The notes beneath the pieces were generated by a model, which was not told where the DNA came from, made no database searches, and saw nothing but the letters and a program-made list of their open reading frames with translations. A stretch of 64,000 nt of DNA from Albugo candida. Lineage: Eukaryota; Oomycota; Peronosporomycetes; Albuginales; Albuginaceae. Positions 34,253-45,027 of this stretch are shown one piece after another; the first letter of the stretch is position 1, and each line of letters opens with the position of its first letter. The stretch lies in contig CAJNAR010000173.1 of assembly GCA_905220665.1 (NCBI GenBank), positions 310,001 to 374,000 of the forward strand, read 5' to 3'. A program made the position numbers and the translations under genes.

Positions 34253-35806
34253 TCAATCACCCCCAAAATCAAAATCTTGTCTCTTACACGTGTTCAATGC
34301 TTGACTTGTTGGGGTAATTGTGCTCATGTGTATCTCTGTCACATTTTTTAGGCAGATTATTTGTCTATATATGTCTGAGCTCGTTATTTCGACATCACTC
34401 AAGCTAGCTGTCGTTGCATATTCAGTTTCGTATAGACATGATTGTTTCGATGATCGCCTTAGCCGATTTCTCCCTCTCAAACGATTTTCACACTGGGTCT
34501 ACTGCGATTAAGGCTCGGTTGCCTGAAGTTGGTATTAACATTGCTTTCTCGTCAGCCGAATCCAAGCAGTCATTAACTTTTATGACAGCAGTAATGTCGC
34601 ATCTCTCTGCAGCAAACTGAAAAGCTCTTTGTACTATCCTTTTTGGTACTCTGATTAAATTTATTGATTAATAACAGAAACATTGACATAGGTTTTTGTG
34701 ATGTGTGATTATGACTACTTTTTTATTTGGGTAGCGATTTAAATGACATTTCGGATGCCTCAAAGACAAAGCAGATAGAAGAAAATTTTACATTACGATG
34801 TAGGGGTGACGCCCGCCGATGGGATTTACCTACATGTCTACCGCTGGTAGTTCTTTCTTCCGCCGATTCAAGAACATAAGGATCAGTACTTCTAAGGCAC
34901 ACGACGTACACGAAACAAAATCAACGCATGAATTCCGATTGCATATGACTGACGACGATAGAATAATATAAAACCCGGATTTACATACGCATTATGGTCT
35001 TGTTTTCACCACCTCGCGCAGAATCTTGCTTACATCCACCTCTGTTAGGCAGTCATGATCGGATTGTATATGGTCCAAATTATAATCAACCGCTCCAACT
35101 AGGCTACGTTCGTGATCGTGTTTGCCGCCATCTCGGACAGACCTCAAGCTGAAACGGACGAGTTTACGACACTTAGAACGCACCATACAGCCATTTTTCG
35201 AAACAAGTTCTACTTCAATTTTCGCGACTTCAATGCTCAATTCGAACGCAGCTCAGCATAAACCTTCTTGGTCGGGCTGCACTATCGAGGCTATCGCAAC
35301 TATAATAGACCTTGACTCTACGAAGTCTGCAGCGCTGATCCTCTACACATGGTCAACACGACATATAAGAAGCATGCGTGGAAAATGACGGCGTGCCAAG
35401 GCACTCGAAAGGCACAGCCTATATCAGTCAGATAGACTACATTATCTGACCCTTCGGTATAGATTATTGTTCTAGGATGCTTGCTCGCATCCTGGCACAT
35501 GTGTGGACAACGATCACAGACTAGTATCCGCTTCCCTTCGAAGTCCTGTCGTCTATAAAATTCTATGCAAAAGTGCATTCCCGCAACACGACGAGGCTGA
35601 AAACTGGCCTCTCTTTTTGGAGGACGACGACATGTGCAACATCTTTCCAAGATCACATCGCTGCAAAGCTTTCGACACTCATCGACAACATACAGCTGCG
35701 CGCGTATACTTAATCAGATCACCACAGCAGGCAGCGAAATCCTCGGGCCTCGATCCCAAGCTCTCACCGAGCCATATATTATGCGGATATGGCTCGCTTC
35801 TCGCAT
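34253..35806 (-). CDS. Tentative multi-exon gene, unknown product
   Basis: A first exon (35768-35806, MREASHIRIIYGS) splices through a 72-bp intron to LYVVDECRKLCSDVILERCC and a cysteine-rich block CTCRRPPKREAS with LVCDRCPHMCQDASKHP, possibly metal-binding. A hydrophobic segment HAVIFHACFLYVVLTM looks like one membrane span. A 47-bp intron would lead to a frame with one internal TGA before FELSIEVAKIEVELVSKNG. Further coding-like stretches near 34600-34500 (ERCDITAVIKVNDCLD) and 34450-34253 may be later exons. I do not recognise the family. The internal stop means it could be a pseudogene or my exon model may be wrong. A SINE sits just upstream of the start. Confidence 0.4.
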
Positions 35807-35863
35807 GCGGAAAAAACAACTTTGCCCTCTTTTCATCAAATTGGGACTATAGCGAAGTTTCAC

Positions 35864-36139
35864 AGTAAAACTCTGTTGGGGGGTCCGTACCCAGTTCAGT
35901 CAGTTAAGCACTTGAGCGCACGGACCCCCTGCCGGAGGTCGTTAGTTCGATCCCCGGCAGTGTGGGCAGCGGTTTGAGCCCACCCAAGCAATAAGCTTGG
36001 AAAATATCTGCCTCCCTAGGTTTGAAGTCAGACTTAAGTGATATTCACACGGTCAGGGGCTCATGATAGGATAAGGAAGGTAGTTAAAGAACCAGATAAA
36101 CAGTGTAATGGAATCCTTGAAAAAGTAAAGCTCTGTTGG
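35864..36139 (+). mobile_element. tRNA-derived SINE with target-site duplication
   Basis: The body (about 35880-36123, 244 bp) starts with a tRNA-like head. An A-box-like cagttcagtcagttaagcac lies near 35893, and a clear B box in gttagttcgatcccc lies near 35941. The two promoter boxes are about 40-50 bp apart, as RNA polymerase III needs. A tRNA-unrelated body follows, ending agtgtaatggaatccttgaa. It is flanked by 16-bp direct repeats agtaaaRctctgttgg at 35864-35879 and 36124-36139 with one mismatch, the mark of target-primed insertion. The insertion is about 58 bp upstream of the tentative - strand gene. Confidence 0.82.
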
Positions 36140-37689
36140 TATCGCATCTTACGTGTCGGGAGTAAACTATGGCATGAATCGAATACTTTTTCTTGTAGAG
36201 CACCTTAGCATTGGAGTATCATACCCCTGATGACATCATCTTCTTTCTTCGACTGGATGGGAAATAAAGAAGGATTAGAGGATGACGCATCCATTAAAAA
36301 TGATCATAATACGAAGCTCACGTCAGAAGAGGGGGGGGACAAGCGTGAAGCAGAGATGCTGGCGTTTTCGGCTGGACAGAATACTTCTTGGAACAAAGCA
36401 GAGGACGCGTCGCGCATTAAAGACGACACAATGCTTTGAACCTGTCTCACCCAATTGCATAGAAACGCGACAAAGGGAGTACGTTATCCGAGAGCACAGG
36501 ACGGCGAGTCAATCAATCTGTTAAGTGCCAGTGCTCTTCTGTACAACAGAAAGGGTGAAATGTGATCCTTCTGACGCCCAAAAACACATGGAACAAAGTA
36601 GCTGGCTAGTCTAGTTTTCAATCTTTTAATGATGTGGTTTGCAATGCTAGGACTTCTAGTCGCATCTGTTGTAGAGATTCGAGCTACAAAAATCTGTAGC
36701 TAGCTTGTAATGATAAAGCCAAGCATCGACAAACGTTCTTATAGCGAGCAATAATCCGATTTCGCTGGTATCGTAGAAAAAGCTTGGATTCGGGAGAACA
36801 TAGCCAAACCTTGCGTACAGCACGTCCCAATGTATCCCATCTTTGATTGAATCAGTTACAATACAATCGATACAAAATACACAAAGGTGCTTGGAGGTAA
36901 TTTGCTTATCAGTCCAATCTGATTTTTGGAAAAGAATGCAACGCACACTTTTCTTCTCAAACTTGGTGTTCATTATGGGAAGTTGTATCTTAATTGAGCA
37001 ATCAAATATAGTTGATGATGGTATTCGAAGGCAATGACAACTAGCCAACTAAGAAAATGTCGAGGTCCCCACGAAAATATGCTTGATGTGTCCTGTTCTA
37101 GCTGTGATCCGACAAGGTTGCGAGTCACAGAGCTTGCAACTTCAAAACTCGCGAGAGAGGACATCTGACATCGATCGGTAATGTACTTCTCCTATTACTG
37201 TTGATATGCTAACAACGTATTCGCTAAACTGCGCCTTTGGTACGTACAATCCCACAAAGTTAGAGAGGCAGACATGTTGCATATTGATAAATCCTGCAAA
37301 TAAGTTGCCATTTATTATCCTTCTGTTGCTATGTCCCTACACTTCTAGCACCATGGACGCGTTTTGATAATCAAATGCTCTCGGAGAGACTATATACTCT
37401 AAGAATACCTTTGTTTGTTTAATAACCTACCTTACAAAATACTTCTGCTGACATCTCCGAGTGTACCACATTATTGAGTTTGGGGTAGAAGAAGTGGGAC
37501 AGCTTCGTTTCGAAAAAGGTGATTACCTAGCTTTGGAGATTATTAGAACAGAGCATTAGGTTATTTGCTCATCGATTGAAATTTTTGATTTTATCTGATC
37601 GGAAAATAACTGGCTTTAGTTTGATCCCTGAGTCAAATTGTATCTCATTTTTCAAAATAACTAGAAGAGCTCTGACAACCAACAATTTG
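36140..37689. other. Region with weak ORFs only
   Basis: A + frame at 36230-36439 (70 codons, charged, with FFDWMGNKEG) and - frames at 36656-37164 (two overlapping frames, the longer 130 codons with hydrophobic and cysteine patches) are the only candidates. None shows a recognisable domain. I see no transposon signature here after the SINE. Confidence 0.3.
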
Positions 37690-38127
37690 ATGAGAACGAG
37701 CCAGCGTGTATGGTTGACTGCGATTATGCAAATGATCGTATGGTTTCGGTTTGATCGTCTCTTCGTGGAGTGTCATGAACGAGACGCAGTCTGTGTTACG
37801 TGGCATCCCGCTGTGCATACGACAGAAGGACAATCATCAACTCCATCGACACCACAGAAGCGCATGATAAATGAACATCTTAGTTGCATTACTTCTGTAT
37901 TGGGGCTAGCTGAGAGTTACGTCGTACAATACGTGAACGGGGTAATGAAGATTTCTGTCAAGTTCAAGAGTGCTGTGATTCCCGGAACCCCGAGTACGAA
38001 TGGTTGCCTTGGCGCTACTGTTGAAGATGGTCTTTGTAAACAACATTATGAAATGATTATTCCCAAAGCCGAAGATCCAGTCGAGCAAAGTGGAACTATT
38101 CCTGGAATTCCTGACCTTATTGAATGA
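37690..38127 (+). CDS. Hypothetical protein, weak support
   Basis: An ATG-started frame of 145 codons. The open frame extends upstream to about 37576 without an ATG. The middle has a Ser/Thr/Pro-rich run (EGQSSTPSTPQKR), and the C-terminal part contains VVQYVNGVMKISVKFKSAV and ends GTIPGIPDLIE. No signal peptide is evident from this ATG. I do not recognise it. The 670 bp that follow, to about 38800, hold nothing I can identify. Confidence 0.25.
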   Translation: MRTSQRVWLTAIMQMIVWFRFDRLFVECHERDAVCVTWHPAVHTTEGQSSTPSTPQKRMINEHLSCITSVLGLAESYVVQYVNGVMKISVKFKSAVIPGTPSTNGCLGATVEDGLCKQHYEMIIPKAEDPVEQSGTIPGIPDLIE

Positions 38128-38799
38128 GTGCTGTAAAAACGCCGATTGATTGGTGAAAAAGACGTGGAATCGAACGATTGCACCAAAAGCATTTGCAATA
38201 AACTAGGAAATATATTATAACAGCAAATACTATCCGTAGGTTATTTGCTAAGCAATCTGCTAAGCAATCAATCGAGCTAACACAACACGTGTCATCCTCT
38301 GGTATCCTCATGTGGCTATCTGCCGGTAAGAGTTGACTCGATAGACATTCCTATAAAAGCTCCGGTATAGCGAAAACATTCACTGCGTCATGAGACTTAC
38401 TTACGCATCGTAAAGTATCCACATATGCGCTCATATGATCCACCTCTATTCCAGCCGTGTCCCTTTGATTCCCTGACGCAACTTTGTCATACTCGCCATA
38501 ATGGGTGAATTTCGAACTATGTATCTTAATTATCGATTGGCATGCACAACGTATGACATGGGACCCATCACGGAGTCGATGAGGAAATGCATAACGCTCT
38601 ACAAGAGACCTAGCTGTTATCTTAAAGCAAAGTGACCTTCAGTTGAAGGTGTCTATATTACTAGAATTAGACTAACTGACTTCTCTAGTTGCCTAGGCTA
38701 TCTTAAATAACATATATACATATAAAAACGTTTCGTGAAATACCTGTGAGAGATGATAATATGTCTTCTCGTTGATAATCCCGTATCGCAGTAGCCTCA

Positions 38800-40560
38800 G
38801 CCACCTTTATACGAGACTGTATCAAGCTTGTAGATGCTGTAAAGTTGTAAAGTTGTAAAAATGGTCCAAAAGTACAGTGATTTGAAAATTGGTGTGCGCC
38901 ACACTAGGCGGAACAACGCCATCCAACTAGGACTAGGATCCGAGTTGCACTTGCCGTTCCACTCGCCTGTGCCGGACCCGCAGCAATGATCTTCGACTGC
39001 TGAAAAATCCACCAAATGATCCCTGCGTTGCGAGTTGATCCAGTACCTTTGCAAGCTGAATGCGTTCCTCTTGGTCGTAACACTGTCTTCGAAAGTACCG
39101 AACGTGCGCACTAAACGTGGTGTAAATGACGGAAAGTGCTGGAACTGTCGGAGTTGCTGATCGTTGATCGAACAAACGACGATTCCGATCGGTCCAGACG
39201 AAGTGCAGTGTCACCGCTTGCAATGCAAGCCATAAATCTGAGATAATGTCGACATAGTCTTTCCAATCCGACCGTAGTGTTGGTACGATTGCACATGCAA
39301 TATGCGTCCAACGTGGTCTCGAGGAGAATAACTGATCCCAACTAGGGAGTAACTCCCTCCATAACTGTGCCGTGTGATCGCACTCTAGAAAGAGATGTTG
39401 ATCGGATTCCACTGCCCCACACGAAGGCTGCGTGCACAAGATAATGTCGGGCTGAATATTTGTTAAGAACCAGAAACGAGATCGAACTGGCAACATTCGA
39501 AAGGCGATACGAAACTGTAAATCCTCGAAAATTGGTAATACACGTTTTCGAAGATGCCGTGATGTAGCCATAAAAGTTCGAACTCGTTCTGAATCCAGTG
39601 CGTCCGATCTCTCCCGTGATGACCAATGTGTCGACATCGGATGACTCTTGGTTGGTTCGGGAGGTTTCCAGACGATTCGTGAGAGTTGTGAGCGTGGAAT
39701 AGATGGAAAATAATGTTTCCTTTCCTTGCTTGTTACTCCCACATAAAATGATCTGCCACTTGTGGTTGGTATAATCCAAGTGATGAGACCAATCGTCAAG
39801 TGGATACGCTGGAGAATCTGAGTGACTTCATTGTAAAGTCGACTCAGCAACTTTTCTTCAGCCATATCCGATGTGTTTAGCTCTTCGTCGTTGTAATAGT
39901 TGGCGACGAAATCTTCCTTCGTTGGCCATGTGTCGCTTTCACGAAAAAAGTCTTGCAAACTTCGAACGTCGAAAAGTGTAGCAAACGTTTTTCGAAATGT
40001 TCGATGTGGTTCATCCACCATGCCAAGATTGTACCAAACGTTCTGCGTACTCGGATGACGAGTAGCAGCTTCGTAATGTAATTTTTGGTCCCAGTGGAAC
40101 CACATCGGCTGTTCCATGTAGTACTGACGGCGTTGTGAAACATTTAAATCTGATATTGAAATGCTCCACTCCATCTGATGCCACATTCTAAATGCTTGTT
40201 TCCACCATGACGATATGCTCTCCCATTGAACCATTTTCCCATGTCGATTTGGTGCGATGGTGAATATATCCATCGGCTTGTGTGGTCCAAAGGAAGGTTG
40301 GATAAGTTGGAATAATTCCGTCGAAGCAGTTGTCCAATTCGCAGGAATAATTGTTGACGCATCGGATGCAAACTGCTGAAGGAATTGAATACGTTGTAGC
40401 TTTAGTCGTCCCACCAAAAAAGGAACTTGTAGTCCACCATCTTGTCGGCGAAGATATATAAACTCTTTGCTGAGTAGGTGAACATGTTTTGAATCTTTTT
40501 TGTGTTTCCGACCAAGCACAAATAAAGTGACCTTCAAAAGAGGTACTCCTGATGCCTAAA
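38800..40560 (-). mobile_element. 5'-truncated LINE, 3' part of ORF2
   Basis: A 534-codon frame (38933-40537, opening without an ATG after an in-frame TAG) encodes the region after the reverse transcriptase of a non-LTR retrotransposon ORF2. It includes a C-terminal zf-RVT-like segment: FRIAFRMLPVRSRFWFLTN, CTQPSCGAVESDQHLFLEC, LHFVWTDRNRRLF. The same architecture occurs in the full LINE at 53.6-60.1 kb, but the residues differ widely, so this is another family. Beyond the stop, short tandem units resembling gtaaagttgtaaagttgtaaa (about 38838-38860) look like a LINE 3' tail. Truncation at the 5' side is typical of incomplete LINE reverse transcription. Confidence 0.72.
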
Positions 40561-41649
40561 TCCGAGCACTCAACGATTTCATGTGCAAACGCTATTCCAG
40601 AACCATGATCAGGAAAGCCATCGATACTTCAAAGCAAAGGTAGCGTAGGTACAACGCAACTTTGGTTACACAGCGCGTAGAGCTCTTGTTGACACTTAGT
40701 TTGATTTTTGAAAAAGGGACGCTTTAAACCGCAGCGCTGCAAACGCTTTTCTCTTTCGGTGTCGAGTGCTCAAACACTACGGCGTTCATTTTATACTCCA
40801 TCTGAGCTCAATTCTAATGTCCCGCCAAATTGTCTCAAAAGCTACTTCCTGTATGCTCTGGCTGCATTTGCATTCTCCACTGGCTAGGATTCGCCGAAGT
40901 CATATACGCTTTGTTGTTAGACTTGAAGAATACTACGTACATGTTCACAATGTAGATATTTTGTTATGCAACTAGCGTCGGTAAGTCAAGACACAGTATT
41001 GACTTCACTATCTGTGAAGCTGCATTTAGTACATCGAGCTTTGTTTGAGCAGCTGCTGCTGGTGTGCATTCTAAAGCATAGATGGCTCCCGAAATTAAAA
41101 GTATCAGAAGCTCAAGCGCACTCGATCATCGAAGAGCATTTGCTAATTCTACTTTCTGTAGAGCAACGGATGTGGTTCAGATGGCCATACAAATAATGTC
41201 ACATGAACTACGAACATAATCGATGATTTGGAAGCAAGAAAAGAAGTTCACGATTGCATTTTGAACTATTAGTACATATGCTTCATTGGACGGCTCTTTG
41301 ATCGGATGCAATCGGCCGCGCACGAATGCAATATGTTGAGTCTTTCAGAATTACTATGAGTCCATATATCTTATACTTATGCAGAGAGATTATTCAGGAG
41401 CGACGGCATGGTGGAGATATGTTTAGTATAGGCTCTAAAATCCATGGTAGACATCTCTGCGCCAACTTTCGATCATGTGTGTCTTACAGGTTTGATCACA
41501 GGCTTATGACGCCTTAATGTTGCTGAGGTTTTTTCGAGGCTCGAGATCCAAAGTGACCTTGTAAAGTGGTTCCTTTCAGCGATAGCCGCAACGGTGGCAT
41601 TTTTATATTAATACGTTTCTCTATTTGGATGATTTAGTAGAGGAAACTG
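40561..41649. other. Region without a recognisable gene
   Basis: Short frames only (40766-40975, 40966-41196 and 41326-41517 on +). No domain, splice-linked exon or repeat end could be supported. It separates the LINE fragment from the reverse-transcriptase relic. Confidence 0.3.
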
Positions 41650-42805
41650 TACATCCAGCGGGCATGGAGTGACCGTATACATCTCCTTCTTCGTTCACGC
41701 AGTCTGCTACTGACTCGCAAAATCGAGCTCGGCGCAAACGACTCAGTGAGGATCAGCTCGAATCCCAAATCAAAGATCCTCAGCGCAGCAGGTTCTCCGA
41801 CAAAATATTTCACATTTTGAGGTGTCTATTCCCGCGTTGGCATGAATAGCTCATTAACCACAATCGGAACGGCTACAAGATCGGTACAGACAGCGAAAAG
41901 GCCTCTATCAATACCGATTTCTCCAGGTCACAATTCTACGATAGAATGAATACAGCTATACATCTTGTACCTTAACGCCTTCGCAACCTGATCACCAGTG
42001 CAGGAGTTCCAAAGGCTTTCCTTTCTCTTATAGCCCCGGGACCGGATAGCATACAGGGGGAACACCTAAAGTGCATCCCTTCAGCGACTACTTTGCGACT
42101 AGCCACCTTTATCAATCATGCTGTCGCGACCGCAAAGAGACCCTTCTAAAACATGAAGCTTACTGAAAACCACCAGAAAACGCTATCGCTCATTATGATA
42201 GAGTACGCGATTAGGTTGACGCTTGGCTATCACCCAACCCGAGTGGATATAGAAGCGCCAAAAGTGTGGCAGATTCAGTATGGGCCCGTAACGGAGTGAG
42301 GCATTAACTTGCAAACATCAACGTACTGTGCATATACTTCGTATCGAATTAAGCAAGGCGTTTCACACGATTGACAGATTCAACCTTATCGCATTGCGAC
42401 TATTTAATTCCCCAGACGACGTAATCTCATCATACTACTTCTCACCGACACTACCTAGCAGCTCTGTATCGGAACCCGGAGCTTTTAGTAATCACGGCAA
42501 CCATAAGTTGGTTCACTTCTCCCTCTTCTATTCATCATCTATCTGGAAGCGGCACTCCGTTAGTTATGCATTATTTTCACGCAACTATGGAGCAGCTTAT
42601 AGCAGTTATCTATTTCGATGATTTTAATTCTGTTCATTCTCAGTAGGACACCCTTGATAGAATCTTCGGCACCGCGCAAACAGTCTTCTACAGATAGATC
42701 CTTCACATCAAGACTGAACAGACGTAAATTTCCACATTCAAGTAAAATCAGTGGCGTCTCTTCCGGAAGTTAGGCACGACCATGAAGAATAGCACAATGG
42801 AAAGA
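41650..42805 (+). pseudogene. Decayed non-LTR reverse transcriptase
   Basis: Pieces of a reverse transcriptase in three frames lie in correct order. APGPDSIQGEHLKCIPSATT (near 42040) is the N-terminal RT block; ELSKAFHTIDRFNLIALRLF (near 42340) is motif A; LLPLLFIIYLEAALR (near 42520) is part of motif B; and IAVIYFDDFNSVHSQ (near 42600-42640) is the catalytic [FY]xDD motif C. Many frameshifts and stops separate them, so it is dead. The FDDF and SKAFDTIDR-type motifs fit a non-LTR element different from both LINEs in this window. It abuts a DDE transposase relic at about 42810. Confidence 0.68.
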
Positions 42806-42809
42806 ATAC

Positions 42810-43727
42810 GCAAATCGAGGGTTTTCTGAAACGTGGAAACTATCGATTCGTCCTCGCGAAACAAGGGGCAGGGTAGGTCCATTAACGTCAGCGACTTTCT
42901 TTGCAACAGCATCGGCCAGTTAGCACTTGATGAAGAGAAGGCTTCTGTTCATCCAGATCTACAAGTAGCGGCCTACATCATCATACAACCTGGCACGCAG
43001 CATGAGGGATGGTGGACGTCGTAGAAACCGCGCAAACAAGTCTGTCAATTGGCTATCCCAATCTTTGAGGCTCAGTTTCCCGTCTGTCAAGCTCTTTTTG
43101 CTTTCGACAATGCAATTGGTCAAAGTGAATTCGCCGGCGATGCCCTTCGCGGCAACGCAATGAATTTGTCCAGTGAAGGCAAGCAGCCAAAGATGCGCGC
43201 AACAACGTGGGGAAATGGAGTTTCTCAGGAAATGATTTCTGCTTATGACCATCCTGATGAAATGCTCAGTCGTCAGGCAACGGGATTGAAAGTTATGCTG
43301 GAGGAACGTGGGCTGTGGGATGAAGGCGCAATGCAAAATTTGTCCCGTGGATGGCACACCTTGCTGCGCCATACGAATTATGACCAATAAATCATATCAA
43401 ATCGCAAGTAGGAAGGATAGAAGAGCGAATTGTTGCCGCAGGTCATCAAGTGATAAATTACCCAAAATTTCAGTGCGAGCTCAGCTTCATCGAACATTTT
43501 TGGAGAGCCACCATGCGATACGCCAGAAAACAGTTCGATTACACTTGGAAAAATTTACTGGTAACAGTTCCAGCTGCCTTGGCATCTGTTCCACTGGGCG
43601 ACACATGTTGGCACTCACGAAATTCTTTGCGATACATGGACGCTTACCGAAAAGGTCTCACAGGAAAAGCAGCAGAGTATGCGGTAAAAAAGCACAAACC
43701 CACCGACATGTACCCAATTCTGTTTTG
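42810..43727 (+). pseudogene. DDE transposase relic, copy 1
   Basis: A 5'-truncated and frameshifted transposase. Recognisable blocks are QGRSINVSDFLCNSIGQL, YIIIQPGTQHEGWWT, the second catalytic aspartate in LFAFDNAIGQSEFAGDAL, GKQPKMRATTWGNG, GLKVMLEERGLW, and the terminal glutamate block FQCELSFIEHFWRATMRYAR. It ends YRKGLTGKAAEYAVKKH. The DN...ELxFIE arrangement resembles the IS630/Tc1/mariner-type DDE fold, and the overall sequence resembles a transposase family I associate with fungi. The block with the first aspartate is missing. It matches copy 2 block for block, but the two are well diverged. Confidence 0.75.
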
Positions 43728-45027
43728 ATGCATGTGGCTGTTATGACAGGATAAATAATGAGTGTCAACCTGCGGCTTTTCTGAGCAATTTTATTGACAC
43801 TTGCTGCAGAAAGAATATTTGAGAGATTAAAAACCCCACGGGTAGACGGCCAAATTTTCTTCAACCCTAGCAAAATGCCAAAATTCAGACGACTTTTGCA
43901 ACGCTAATGCTCCATGAAAAGTTGAGTAAAAGTCCAAGACTTCTGGAGGGAAGCTCAGGGCATAATCTTTGTTGCCAAAGGCTTTTTTTTGTGTAATTTG
44001 TATTCGGGCCAAGCCTTACCGATTCTTGCAGGGCCACTAAAGTTGCTGGTTTTCAGTGATATGCACTATACAACACTTCAAATCCTATGTACCAGCAAAT
44101 CTGATTGGAAAATGTGTGCAGCAATGATCAACGCACAGTGAACGAAACGTTCAAGCATATAGGCGCCTACTGATGTAGCCAGTTGCTGATGATACATCAC
44201 GGCTAAGATTTGTCTTATGAATTCTTCTTTGATAGCAGTGATTGATTTCACACAGAATGGCTTACTGAAATTGCTTAGCGCAACTTAGATGGATTGAGTG
44301 CCCCAACATTCACGCACCTTTGGATTCGAATAATGGTGCAATCGAGTTTTCAGATGCGCTCACTGCAGCATCAATTCCTTTGCAATATTCACGTTTAAAA
44401 CTAAGGAACAGCGCTCGCGTTAGGCTCCTCATTTCAGGCATGTTTGTATGTTACTGAATGAGCTCTCAATCGATATCGACGTAATTGGCGAACACTTCAT
44501 GGACCTCCTTTAGTACACTGCAAATCTATTTGTGCATTCAGGCTCCACCCACAAACATAGGCGATGATCACGCACAGATCGAGGATTAAGCGGAAAAATA
44601 TATTACAACAATAATCACTAGACGTTTTCAGTAACATGGCCCTTACCTAGGAAGCCATTACCATATGCTCACAGTCTTTAACTTCTCGCTGTAGTCTCAA
44701 GAATAAAGATGAGTACAAGACTTTGACCTTGATTTGAAGATTGATCTAAAAATTTCCCATGCACATGCCTAGGTACATAGCGAGTACATACCAGTATTGG
44801 ACAAAAATGAACTGTAGTGCAAGTCATCTGTAACCTGTAATTATTATTTTTTGCGGCCAACATTGAAGAATCATCAAACATAAACCGTCAACTAATACAA
44901 TTGGCGTAGATTTACCCCCCACAAATACCATTCCAGCAGCTTTTTCCCCAATCACATCTACCAACCATTTTGCTCATTTGACAACAAAACACCTTCCTTT
45001 TTTCTGCCAGCCCATTGATCTAGCAGC
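43728..45027. other. Region without a recognisable gene
   Basis: No open frame longer than about 70 codons and no recognisable domain. Short - frames (43658-43873, 43827-44012) overlap the end of transposase copy 1 and look like shadows. I could not detect terminal inverted repeats for either transposase copy here. Confidence 0.3.

Noticed and set aside
35880..35955. Functional tRNA gene
   Set aside because: A and B boxes are present but the sequence does not fold into a complete cloverleaf, and it is embedded in a longer body flanked by a target duplication, so a SINE fits better.
36656..37164. TVP23/FAM18-like Golgi membrane protein on the - strand
   Set aside because: A hydrophobic stretch suggested it at first, but the family motifs are absent in all frames and no consistent splicing joined the pieces.
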